From: an uncultured Lachnospiraceae bacterium
Lineage (GTDB): Bacteria; Bacillota; Clostridia; Lachnospirales; Lachnospiraceae
DNA: 64,000 bases
Assembly: GCA_910579865.1 (NCBI GenBank)
Contig: CAJTXA010000006.1
Coordinates: 1 to 64,000 of the forward strand
Direction: 5' to 3'
Shown here: positions 15,800 through 24,685 of the stretch, one piece after another
Layout: each line of letters starts with the position of its first letter
Position numbering within the stretch: the first letter of the stretch is position 1
Program-made: the position numbers and the translations under genes
The notes under the pieces: model-generated
What the model saw: the letters and a program-made list of their open reading frames with translations, nothing else
Database searches by the model: none
What the model was told of the DNA's origin: nothing

Positions 15800-17203
15800 C
15801 TACTCCAATTTCTCATTCTTTCCCTTTCGTTTTAATCGAGCAAAAAAGAAACCATCTGACGGAAATACGCCTTGCAATAATCTAACCATTCCCATTGTTA
15901 TCTGTTCTTCCAAATGCAGCAAAGGATCTGCTGCCTCTCTTATTTTCTTTGGCAAATATTCTGTTAAATCCTCAAGAAAAAAAGAAGGATTCTCTTTTAA
16001 AAACCATTTTATATTTTCTTCATTTTCCTGCCGATTTGTGGTACAGGTACTATAAATAAGAGTTCCTCCTATTTTTACATAAGAAGACACGACCTTTAGA
16101 ATCTTTCTCTGAAGCTGGATAAGTTCTATTTGTCCTTCCCTGCTGCTATGATATTTTAAATCATTTTTTCTTCCAATTACACCAAGTCCAGAACAAGGCA
16201 AATCAGCAATTACAATATCTGCTGCCTCTAAAACTTCTTTATCCAATTCAAGTGCATCCCATCTTTTTACTTTTATATTTTCTATTTTGCATCGTTCAAC
16301 ATTTTCTTTTATTAGTGCAATTTTAGGTTCTGTTAAATCTCTTGCCTCTACACATCCTGTTCCATGTAGTTTATCTGCAATATGCAGGCTTTTTCCTCCC
16401 GGTGCAGCACAGACATCTAAAACAAAATCGCCCTTTTTTACTCCGGCAGCCTCAGCTACCATCATAGAGCTGATATCTTGTACCTGAAATACTCCATCTT
16501 GAAAGCCTTTTAATTCTTCAAGCGAATCGTATCTAGAAAGAACAACCGCATCTGAATACCAGAAAATTTCTTGTACTTTTGCCTCCTTTGAAAGACACGC
16601 TTGTATTTCCTCTCTTTGAAATCGCTCTGTTCGGATACGAACAGTAGTTTCCTTTGCTTCTAAACTGGCAATCAACATTTTCTCTGTGCACTCATTTCCA
16701 TATTGTTCTAACCATTGTTCTACAATCCACTCTGGCATAGAATACACCACAGAATAGTATCGAATGAATCCCTGTTCCTTTTTAGGAAATACGATCTGTT
16801 CCTTTTCCCGTGCGATTGTTCGAAGAATTCCATTGACAAATCCTTTTAATCCAGAAAATCCCTTTCGAACTGCTAGTTTTACCATTTCATTACATGCTGC
16901 TGAATCTGGCACACTATCCATATAAAGAATCTGATAAGCCCCCATTCGTAACAATGTTCGTACTACGGGTTTCATTTTTTCTACAGAAATTTTCTTTGAA
17001 TATTGATTTAAGATATAATCTAGTGTAATTTTTCTTTCTATTGTTCCTTCTACCAATCGAGTAAAAAAAGCACGATCTTGTTTTTCTAAATATTGGTATT
17101 TCTGCAAAAGCTGTCCTACCACCAAATGACATAACTTTCCCTTTTCAAAAATTTCCAATAAAGCTTCTAACACAATTTCTCTAACCTGAATGGTATTAGT
17201 CAT
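15800..17203 (-). CDS. rsmB: 16S rRNA m5C967 methyltransferase
   Basis: A 467-residue enzyme. An N-terminal NusB-like RNA-binding domain (~1-140) is followed by a Rossmann methyltransferase with DVCAAPGGKSLHIAD, the catalytic-loop cysteine in DLPCSGLGVIGRK, and STCTTNRQENE with the second active cysteine. The ATG at 17203 is preferred over an upstream TTG at 17221 because GGAGGAAAT lies 11 bp before it. The coding sequence overlaps the stop of the upstream metallopeptidase by 8 bp. Confidence 0.95.
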   Translation of the reverse strand: MTNTIQVREIVLEALLEIFEKGKLCHLVVGQLLQKYQYLEKQDRAFFTRLVEGTIERKITLDYILNQYSKKISVEKMKPVVRTLLRMGAYQILYMDSVPDSAACNEMVKLAVRKGFSGLKGFVNGILRTIAREKEQIVFPKKEQGFIRYYSVVYSMPEWIVEQWLEQYGNECTEKMLIASLEAKETTVRIRTERFQREEIQACLSKEAKVQEIFWYSDAVVLSRYDSLEELKGFQDGVFQVQDISSMMVAEAAGVKKGDFVLDVCAAPGGKSLHIADKLHGTGCVEARDLTEPKIALIKENVERCKIENIKVKRWDALELDKEVLEAADIVIADLPCSGLGVIGRKNDLKYHSSREGQIELIQLQRKILKVVSSYVKIGGTLIYSTCTTNRQENEENIKWFLKENPSFFLEDLTEYLPKKIREAADPLLHLEEQITMGMVRLLQGVFPSDGFFFARLKRKGKNEKLE

Positions 17204-17900
17204 CACGTCGATTTCCTCCAAATAAAAGAACTAGACGGAGCATCTGCAAAATAACCGATAAAAGCCCTGCCACATAAGTCATCGCTGCTGCTGAAAGTAC
17301 ACGTCTTGCACTTGGAACTTCATCTTGGTATAAAATTCCATTTTCTTTCAGCAGTCGAAGTGCTCTTCTTGATGCATCTAATTCAACAGGAAGTGTCACT
17401 AATTGAAAAATCACTGCCAAAGCAAACATCCAAATTCCAATTCGAATCAGCACTGGATTCCAGCTAAGAATTACGCCTAATAAAATCAATGGCCAAGAAA
17501 GATTTGAGCCAATCGACACCACTGGCGCAATTGCATTTCGAATATTTAATAGTGCATATCCGGTTGCGTGTTGTACTGCATGCCCACACTCATGTGCTGC
17601 AACTCCTATTGCCGCTACAGAAGTATCTCCATATGTGGTATCTGAAAGTCGTAATACATGACTGCGAGGATCGTAATGATCCGTTAAATCTCCTGCCACA
17701 TGTTCGACTGAAACATCCCTTATTCCCTGACTATATAGAATTCTTTGAGCTGCCTCTGCTCCTGTCATTCCACTCATACTCCGAATACGACTGTATTTGG
17801 AATAAGTTGATCTTAGCTTTGCAGATGCAATCATGCAAATTACTGCACCTATTAAAATTAAAATATAAGTTGGATCAAAACCAAAATAAAAACCTCGCAT
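17196..17900 (-). CDS. yugP: Membrane zinc metallopeptidase, YugP family
   Basis: A 234-residue integral membrane protein with an N-terminal membrane helix, a zinc-peptidase motif VAAHECGHAVQHATGYALL (HExxH-type with Cys in the third place), and further hydrophobic segments at ~125-165 and ~205-230. The family is widespread in Firmicutes; its substrates are not well known. It is placed between fmt and rsmB as in many Clostridia, within the translation/cell-wall cluster. Confidence 0.92.
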   Translation of the reverse strand: MRGFYFGFDPTYILILIGAVICMIASAKLRSTYSKYSRIRSMSGMTGAEAAQRILYSQGIRDVSVEHVAGDLTDHYDPRSHVLRLSDTTYGDTSVAAIGVAAHECGHAVQHATGYALLNIRNAIAPVVSIGSNLSWPLILLGVILSWNPVLIRIGIWMFALAVIFQLVTLPVELDASRRALRLLKENGILYQDEVPSARRVLSAAAMTYVAGLLSVILQMLRLVLLFGGNRRDD

Positions 17901-17970
17901 AAAATCCCATCCTTTCTCAATCGTTCAAGCCAAATCCATAACCCATCAAACGTTCCCCTTTTGTCTTGCC

Positions 17971-18906
17971 CTACTTTCCAAGCAATGTTCCAACTGAAAT
18001 ATGATAACCTCTTAAAAACGCATCGGTTGACATTCGTTTTTTTCCTTCTAATTGTACTTCCAAAATCTCAAGTACACCCTTTTTTGTTTTTACAAAAAAA
18101 CTTCCTTTCTCTACACGCACTACCTCGCCGTCTGCTCCCTTATATTCCTGTTCTAAAACATTTCCATCCCATATTTTTAAGATTTTTCCGTCCAATGTAG
18201 TGTATGCACTAGGCCAAGGATTCAATCCTCTAATCAAACAGTCTATTTGTTTCGCAGATTTACTCCAATCAATGTTTCCCATCTCTTTTTCTAACTTCTT
18301 TGTAGAACAAGAAAGTGCATCTTCCTGCTTTTCAAAAACAGCTACTCCTGCTTCTAATTCATCCAATACTTCCAGCATCATTGGTCCGCCAAGTTGAGAA
18401 AGTTTCTCAAATAAGCTTTCCCCTGTTTCTTTCTTATCAATTGGTATCACTTTCTTTTTTATCATATCTCCTGTATCCACGCCTGTATCTAATTTCATAA
18501 TTGTGATACCAGTTTCCTTTTCATCGTTAATAATAGCCCACTGAATTGGTGCTGAACCACGATATTTTGGAAGCAAGGAAGCATGTACATTTAAACAACC
18601 ATACTTTGGAATCTCCAAAATTTCTTTTGATAAAATCTGTCCAAATGCTACTACAACAATTACATCTGGAGCAATTTCTTTTAAAATTGTTACAAATTCC
18701 TCTGCCCTTACCTTCTTTGGCTGGTAAATTGGAAGTTGACAGAAAAGTGCCAATTCTTTCACTTTAGAAAACTGCATATGACTTCCTCTGCCATTTGGCT
18801 TATCTGGTTGTGTTACAACTGCAGCAATTGTATGTTTCGAAGATTTTTGCAAGACCTCAAGTGTTTTGGCTGCAAAATCTGGTGTTCCCATAAATACAAT
18901 TTTCAT
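17971..18906 (-). CDS. fmt: Methionyl-tRNA formyltransferase
   Basis: A 311-residue enzyme that formylates initiator Met-tRNA. It has the N-terminal Rossmann fold with FMGTPDFA, the THF-site loop NVHASLLPKYRGSAPIQWAI (catalytic Asn and His), and VDTGDMI. A C-terminal OB domain follows with GLNPWPSAYT. It is 33 bp downstream of def, the standard def-fmt pairing, and precedes the YugP-type peptidase. Confidence 0.97.
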   Translation of the reverse strand: MKIVFMGTPDFAAKTLEVLQKSSKHTIAAVVTQPDKPNGRGSHMQFSKVKELALFCQLPIYQPKKVRAEEFVTILKEIAPDVIVVVAFGQILSKEILEIPKYGCLNVHASLLPKYRGSAPIQWAIINDEKETGITIMKLDTGVDTGDMIKKKVIPIDKKETGESLFEKLSQLGGPMMLEVLDELEAGVAVFEKQEDALSCSTKKLEKEMGNIDWSKSAKQIDCLIRGLNPWPSAYTTLDGKILKIWDGNVLEQEYKGADGEVVRVEKGSFFVKTKKGVLEILEVQLEGKKRMSTDAFLRGYHISVGTLLGK

Positions 18907-18939
18907 AACCTCTTCACCAAACCTTTCTACCTATTTTTA

Positions 18940-19431
18940 TTATTCCCATTCTTCTTCCATTTCTGCATAATAAGTATCTGTATCCATAATTGGGCTTTCT
19001 GCAATATCGATATACAATTTTCCTTCTAAATGATCACATTCATGGCAAATTGCACGGGCTAAAAGCTCTGTTCCTTCCACTTCCCGTTGTTCCATCTTTT
19101 CATCATAAGCCCTAACTCGAACATAATTTGGACGTGTTACTGTTGCTGTTTTTCCTGGTACACTTAAGCATCCTTCTCCACCAGTCTGTTCTCCACTAGT
19201 TTCCAAAATCTCTGGATTAATTAATACAATAGGACCATCTCCAACATCGATAACAACCACCTTCTTTAAAATTCCTACCTGAGGTCCTGCTAATCCTACT
19301 CCATTTGCCTGATACATAGTTTCTATCATATCTTCAATCAAAATTTTTATTCTAGGTGTAAGTTCTTTAATCTCCTTACACTTTTTTCTTAAAATTTCAT
19401 CACCTTCTAAACGAATTGTTCGAATCGCCAT
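18940..19431 (-). CDS. def: Peptide deformylase
   Basis: A 163-residue metalloenzyme that removes the N-formyl group from new proteins. The three family motifs are all present: GVGLAGPQVG, EGCLSVPG (metal-ligand cysteine) and HECDHLEG (HExxH). The size and spacing fit a type 1-like deformylase. It lies 12 bp after priA and before fmt, matching the canonical priA-def-fmt order. Confidence 0.97.
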   Translation of the reverse strand: MAIRTIRLEGDEILRKKCKEIKELTPRIKILIEDMIETMYQANGVGLAGPQVGILKKVVVIDVGDGPIVLINPEILETSGEQTGGEGCLSVPGKTATVTRPNYVRVRAYDEKMEQREVEGTELLARAICHECDHLEGKLYIDIAESPIMDTDTYYAEMEEEWE

Positions 19432-19443
19432 TTTCTTTTCCTC

Positions 19444-21675
19444 CTAATAAATATGCACTGGATTTACGTCAAATTGTACTTGTACTTCTTTTAATTCCTC
19501 TTTTGTATTTAAATACTCTTCCATCTTCTCCTTCATTTTCAGTATATCAGCTATTCGAGAATTTTTCAAATACATTACACTTCGATAGACATCCTGAATC
19601 TTTCCAACACTGGCAGAAGTAGGTCCTACTACCATAATTCCCATCATCATACAGGATTCCTGCATCTCTTCTTTTAACTGTTCTAATAGATTTTCTCCCT
19701 CTTTCTCTTCTTTCGCCATAGCCAGAATTGCCATAATTTGTCCTACAGGCGGATAACTTAATAACCTTCGATAGAGAATTTCCTGTTCATAAAAAGCCTG
19801 ATAATCCTGTTTTGCTGCTGTTACTATACTATAGTGCTCTGGATTATAAGTCTGTATAACAACTTCTCCTGCCTCTTCTCCTCGCCCTGCACGTCCTGCT
19901 GCCTGTACCAATAATTCAAATGTTCGTTCAGAAGAATGATAATCATTCGAAAATAAAGATAAATCCGCTGCAATTACGCCTACTAATGTAACATGAGGGA
20001 AGTCATGACCCTTTACAATCATCTGTGTTCCAATCAAAATATCTGCCTCTTGTTTGGCAAACACGGACAGTACCTTTTGGTGTCCATCTTTTCCAGATGT
20101 CGTATCTGCATCCATTCGCAGCACACGTGCTTGTGGAAATTCTCTTTTTACTGCCTCTTCTACTTTTTGTGTTCCAGTTCCAAACGCTGCAATATAAGAA
20201 GAAGAACAAATTGGACACCGTTTTGGAATAGAAATGGTATACCCACAATAGTGACAGCGTAAAGTTCCATTATTATGCACGGTTAAAGTCACATCACAGT
20301 GGGGACAACCTACTGCTTTTCCACAAGCACGGCAAGAAACAAACCCAGCATAACCACGTCGGTTAATAAATAAAATCGTCTGTTGTCTTTTTTTCAAACG
20401 CCATTCTATTTTTTCTTTTAAAGCCCGACTAAACATCGATTTATTTCCTGCTTTTAATTCCTCTCGTAAATCTACCACCTCCACACTAGGCAGATGTCTT
20501 GTTCCAATCCGTTCTGGAAGTTCATAGTAGTGATATTCTCCCTGTTTCGCAAGATAAAAACTTTCTAATGATGGGGTAGCAGAACCTAATACAACAGAAG
20601 CATTTGCCAATCTTGCCAGTTCTACTGCAGTTTCCCTAGCATGATACTTTGGAATTGTATCACTTTTATAGGTTGTTTCGTGTTCTTCATCAATAATAAT
20701 CAATCCTAACTCCTGAAATGGTGTAAATAATGCTGACCGAGGTCCAATCATAATATCGATTTCTCCACGTTTTGCCCGTTCATACTGATCGTATCGTTCT
20801 CCCTGCGACATTCTAGAATTCATAATCGAAACTCGATTTCCAAAGCCCCGATAAAATCGCATTACGGTCTGATAGGTCAAAGCAATTTCTGGAATTAATA
20901 CAATCGCTTGTTTTCCCTGTGCAATCACAATGCGAATCAATTCCATATAAACCTCTGTTTTTCCACTTCCAGTTACTCCATGAAGCAGACATACACGCTG
21001 AATTCCCTGTTGATACGCATCTCCAAAATCATCTACAATCTCCTGTTGTTGCAAAGAAAGTCGATGTCCTTCTCCTCGTTCCCCTTTTGCTAAAAATGAA
21101 GGAATTCGATAAATCCCTTCCGATTCAATCAAGATCAGTCCTTCTTCCTTTAAGCCGTTTATAACAGATGAAGAAACTCCTAAATTCTCTGTCATCCACT
21201 CCATAGGAACTCGTCTTTTCTCTAACAATTCCCCCAATACCTTTGCTTTTGCTTTACTTCTCTTTCCATGTTGTACAATATAAGCAGATGCTACATCTTT
21301 CTCGACTGCCAAAGAAAGAAAACGCTTCTCTTTTCCCTTTACTTTCTGTTTTACTGGAATTACAGTTCGAAGTGCCTGACTCATTGTTCCACCATACTGT
21401 TTTCTCATCCACCAAGCCAATGCAATCATCCTGCTTTCAATCGTTGTACTTCGATTTAGCAACTGCAAAATTGCTTTAATCTTTTCCACTGGATACTCTG
21501 TATGATCCGAAAGTCCTACCACATATCCACGCATCCGTCGATTTCCTTTTCCAAATGGAATTAAAATCTGACTTCCCACTACAATACTTTTCTCCAATGT
21601 GGATGGAATTCGATACTGAAATACATGATCTAACTTTTCCAATGAAATATCTACAATGACATCTGCATACATCAT
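19444..21675 (-). CDS. priA: Primosomal replication-restart helicase PriA
   Basis: A 743-residue superfamily 2 helicase that reloads replisomes at stalled forks. An N-terminal 3'-fork-binding domain is followed by Walker A LLHGVTGSGKTEVYME (~235) and the DEEH box IIDEEHETTYK. Paired CxxC zinc modules follow (CRACGKAVGCPHCDVTL, CHYCGYT, CPICSS), then helicase motif VQAAGRAGRG. Either of two adjacent ATGs may start it; GGAGGGG precedes them. It follows murF across a 45-bp gap. Confidence 0.97.
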   Translation of the reverse strand: MMYADVIVDISLEKLDHVFQYRIPSTLEKSIVVGSQILIPFGKGNRRMRGYVVGLSDHTEYPVEKIKAILQLLNRSTTIESRMIALAWWMRKQYGGTMSQALRTVIPVKQKVKGKEKRFLSLAVEKDVASAYIVQHGKRSKAKAKVLGELLEKRRVPMEWMTENLGVSSSVINGLKEEGLILIESEGIYRIPSFLAKGERGEGHRLSLQQQEIVDDFGDAYQQGIQRVCLLHGVTGSGKTEVYMELIRIVIAQGKQAIVLIPEIALTYQTVMRFYRGFGNRVSIMNSRMSQGERYDQYERAKRGEIDIMIGPRSALFTPFQELGLIIIDEEHETTYKSDTIPKYHARETAVELARLANASVVLGSATPSLESFYLAKQGEYHYYELPERIGTRHLPSVEVVDLREELKAGNKSMFSRALKEKIEWRLKKRQQTILFINRRGYAGFVSCRACGKAVGCPHCDVTLTVHNNGTLRCHYCGYTISIPKRCPICSSSYIAAFGTGTQKVEEAVKREFPQARVLRMDADTTSGKDGHQKVLSVFAKQEADILIGTQMIVKGHDFPHVTLVGVIAADLSLFSNDYHSSERTFELLVQAAGRAGRGEEAGEVVIQTYNPEHYSIVTAAKQDYQAFYEQEILYRRLLSYPPVGQIMAILAMAKEEKEGENLLEQLKEEMQESCMMMGIMVVGPTSASVGKIQDVYRSVMYLKNSRIADILKMKEKMEEYLNTKEELKEVQVQFDVNPVHIY

Positions 21676-21720
21676 ACCCAGCCCCTCCTTTTCTTTTGCT
21701 CTCCTACTAACTTCATTTTA

Positions 21721-23106
21721 CTAATTTGAATATTCAGCAAAAATACATAATTCCTTTACAACCTGATCGAGAGCCATTCCTCTTGACCCCTTTAAAAGCA
21801 CAACATCCTCTGGCAATAGTAATTCCTTTAAATAGGCAGCAATTTGCTTATTATCCTGAAAATGCTTTACCTGAATTCCTTTTCCTTCCCTTAAAGCAGC
21901 CTCTTCCATATCACGTGTTAAGTTTCCCACTGTTAGCAGCAAATCTACCCCTATATCAGCAGCAAAACGACCAATTTCCTGATGATATTTTTGTTCTTCT
22001 TCTCCAAGTTCTAACATATCCCCTAATACTGCTATTTTTCTTCCTTCTTTTGGTAGCTCCATTAATACTCGAATTCCTGCTTTCATCGAATCTGGATTGG
22101 CATTATAAGTATCATCGATTATCGTATATTTCTTTGTTATTATCACCTGCTGCCGCATAGAAACTCCACCAAATTGTTCTAATTTTTTTGCAGCCTGTTT
22201 TAAAGGTACCTGATATAATTTACATACCGCAAGTGCTGCCATTGCATTTAATACATTATGCATCCCTGGCATAGAAAGAGTAACTTCTACTTCTTCCTCT
22301 AAGCATACCGCCCGAAAAACTGCCTTTCCTTCTACAATCCGAATCTCTTTTGCATAAAAGTCACAATCAGGTGTTGTCCCATAAAGAAGCACTACATTTT
22401 TTACAGAATTTCTACCTGCCCGAAGCAAAGGATCATCTCCATTTAATAAAAGAATCCGATTTTCTTCCATTCCAAGTGCAATTTTCATTTTTTCTTTACA
22501 AATATTTTCCTGACTTTCAAGCTGCCGAATATGAGCTACTCCAATACAAGTAATTACTGCTAAATCGGGATGTACTATGTTAGTCAGTCTTTCCATTTCA
22601 CCAAATTCACTAATCCCCATCTCTAATACAGCCATCTCTTCTTCTGCAATCTCTGATAACATAACAGGAACTCCAATTTGACTATTTAAATTTCCCTTTG
22701 TCTGGAACACAGTTTTTTTTGCAGATAAAGCCTCCGCTACCAAAGAACGGGTTGTTGTCTTTCCCACACTTCCAGTAATTCCTACAATTGGAATTGCTTT
22801 CTTTTTTCGAAAATAGGCACCTGCCAACTGCAATGCTCTTTTACAATCTTCCACCTGAATATGTGGCTTCTCTACCTCTACAATCTCTCCCTTCGTTGTC
22901 AGTGTTGCTACCGCTTTATTTTGGAATGCGCTACTGATAAACTGATGCCCATCTACATGTTCTCCTGGAAGCGGAACATACAATGTTTTCTCTTTGATCT
23001 GTCTAGAATCAAAACTCAACGTTTTAATTTCTGTCATCTCTTCCCCACAAAGCAACCTCCCCCCAAGCACCTCCGTTAATTCCTTTACTGTTATACCCTG
23101 CATCAT
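21721..23106 (-). CDS. murF: UDP-MurNAc-tripeptide:D-Ala-D-Ala ligase
   Basis: A 461-residue Mur ligase that adds D-Ala-D-Ala to the peptidoglycan precursor. It has GITGSVGKTTTRSLVAEAL (ATP P-loop), LEMGISEFGEMERLT, NGDDPLL, and DDTYNANPDSMKAG, the MurF-diagnostic motif. The ATG pair at 23106 follows GAAGGGA at good spacing and gives a normal N-terminus; an upstream ATG at 23142 would add 12 residues with a weak ribosome site. It follows murE by about 70 bp. Confidence 0.96.
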   Translation of the reverse strand: MMQGITVKELTEVLGGRLLCGEEMTEIKTLSFDSRQIKEKTLYVPLPGEHVDGHQFISSAFQNKAVATLTTKGEIVEVEKPHIQVEDCKRALQLAGAYFRKKKAIPIVGITGSVGKTTTRSLVAEALSAKKTVFQTKGNLNSQIGVPVMLSEIAEEEMAVLEMGISEFGEMERLTNIVHPDLAVITCIGVAHIRQLESQENICKEKMKIALGMEENRILLLNGDDPLLRAGRNSVKNVVLLYGTTPDCDFYAKEIRIVEGKAVFRAVCLEEEVEVTLSMPGMHNVLNAMAALAVCKLYQVPLKQAAKKLEQFGGVSMRQQVIITKKYTIIDDTYNANPDSMKAGIRVLMELPKEGRKIAVLGDMLELGEEEQKYHQEIGRFAADIGVDLLLTVGNLTRDMEEAALREGKGIQVKHFQDNKQIAAYLKELLLPEDVVLLKGSRGMALDQVVKELCIFAEYSN

Positions 23107-23174
23107 ACAGCTTCCCTTCTCTATTTTTACACGTTCTATCATAACCTAAAATAAAACAAATTTTATTTAAAATT

Positions 23175-24650
23175 CTATAAAATTTTATCCCCTAATTCTG
23201 CTACAATCTCTGCAATCACATCTCGTTCATCAAAGGGATAACGTACTCCTTCAATTTCCTGATAATCTTCATGTCCCTTTCCAAAAAGAGCAATCAAATC
23301 GCCTTCCTGCGCATGTTCAATTACATAACGTATTGCATCTCTCCGATTTGGAATCTTAATATAAATACCATTTGTTCTTTTTATTCCAATCTCAATATCC
23401 GCTATAATATCCTCTACTTTTTCAAATCGAGGATTATCTGCTGTAAGAACCGATAAATCTGCATATTTTCCAGATATCTCCCCCATATCATATCGCCGCA
23501 GCTTTGAACGATTTCCACCAGCTCCAAACACAGCCACTAGCCGTTTTGGCTGATACTCCCGCATTGTAGCCAAAAGACTCTCTGCACTTACTGCATTATG
23601 TGCGTAATCGATAATTAGATGAAAGTGATCTGATATATGTACAGGTTCCACTCTTCCTCTAACTGCTATCCGATACATCACTCGTTTTACCACATCTGCC
23701 TCTATTCCCAATAAGGCTGCCACAGATAATGCAGCTAATCCATTCCATACATTAAACCTTCCCATACACCCCACTTCTAATTTCATTTGATAAGCCCCAG
23801 TTACCTCAAACTGTACTCCAATAAATCCTGGCTTTTGACAACAAACAATATCGCTTGCCATAAAATCTGCTTCTTGATTTACAGCAAATGTATAAACTTT
23901 ACAAGTATGATCCTGTAAAATTTCTTCCACATGACTATCATCCTGATTGACAATCCCTATGTTACAGTTTTGAAAAAGCTGCCTTTTACAATCCAAATAC
24001 TCTGCAAAATCTTTATGCTCCCCTTCCCCAATATGATCAGGCGAAAGGTTTGTAAAAATACCATAGTCAAATTTCATCCCAGCAACACGATGTGTCAAAT
24101 AGGCTTGAGAAGAAACCTCCATTACAATATGAGTTACTTTTGCATCTACCATTTCTCGAAAAATTTTCTGTATTTCATAAGATTCCGGTGTTGTATTATG
24201 TGTTTCAATTACTACATCTTGATATTTTGCTCCAATTGTTCCTATAATCCCAGTTACTTTTCCAGACGCTTCTAACAGTTCTTTTATCATATAGGCAGTT
24301 GTCGTTTTCCCTTTTGTTCCAGTAATTGCAATGGTAGTAAGAAAACGGGCTGGATAGCCAAAATACGCAGCCGACATATAAGAAAGCAATTGTTTGCTGC
24401 TCTTTGTATAAATTACAGTAATCTCTTCTAAAACTTCAATCTCTCGTTCAATTACTACCGCTACAGCCCCTTTTTCCACTGCTTCCTTTATAAAATTATG
24501 AGAATCCATTCGACTTCCTACTACACAAAAAAACACACAATTCTTTTGTACTTTTCTGGAATCATAAATTAAATCAGAAATTTCAATTTCTATACTGCCT
24601 TTTTTTATTTTATAATCATCCGCTTGTGACAACAGATCTGCTAAAATCAT
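23175..24650 (-). CDS. murE: UDP-MurNAc-L-Ala-D-Glu:diaminopimelate ligase
   Basis: A 491-residue Mur ligase that adds the third peptide residue. Visible are the GTKGKTTTAYMIKE P-loop, VMEVSSQAY, DYAHN and the DNPR motif in LTADNPRFE. DNPR marks meso-diaminopimelate specificity, so the wall is probably DAP-type. ATG 24650 is preferred: TGAGGAAAATT precedes it, while the ATG four codons upstream has no clear ribosome site. It lies between ftsK and murF on one presumed transcript. Confidence 0.95.
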   Translation of the reverse strand: MILADLLSQADDYKIKKGSIEIEISDLIYDSRKVQKNCVFFCVVGSRMDSHNFIKEAVEKGAVAVVIEREIEVLEEITVIYTKSSKQLLSYMSAAYFGYPARFLTTIAITGTKGKTTTAYMIKELLEASGKVTGIIGTIGAKYQDVVIETHNTTPESYEIQKIFREMVDAKVTHIVMEVSSQAYLTHRVAGMKFDYGIFTNLSPDHIGEGEHKDFAEYLDCKRQLFQNCNIGIVNQDDSHVEEILQDHTCKVYTFAVNQEADFMASDIVCCQKPGFIGVQFEVTGAYQMKLEVGCMGRFNVWNGLAALSVAALLGIEADVVKRVMYRIAVRGRVEPVHISDHFHLIIDYAHNAVSAESLLATMREYQPKRLVAVFGAGGNRSKLRRYDMGEISGKYADLSVLTADNPRFEKVEDIIADIEIGIKRTNGIYIKIPNRRDAIRYVIEHAQEGDLIALFGKGHEDYQEIEGVRYPFDERDVIAEIVAELGDKIL

Positions 24651-24685
24651 AATTTTCCTCATTTCTATTCTTTTAATTAAACTAT

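Noticed and set aside
17489..17902. 137-codon plus-strand frame
   Set aside because: It is antisense to the YugP-type peptidase, which has a clear zinc motif and ribosome site.
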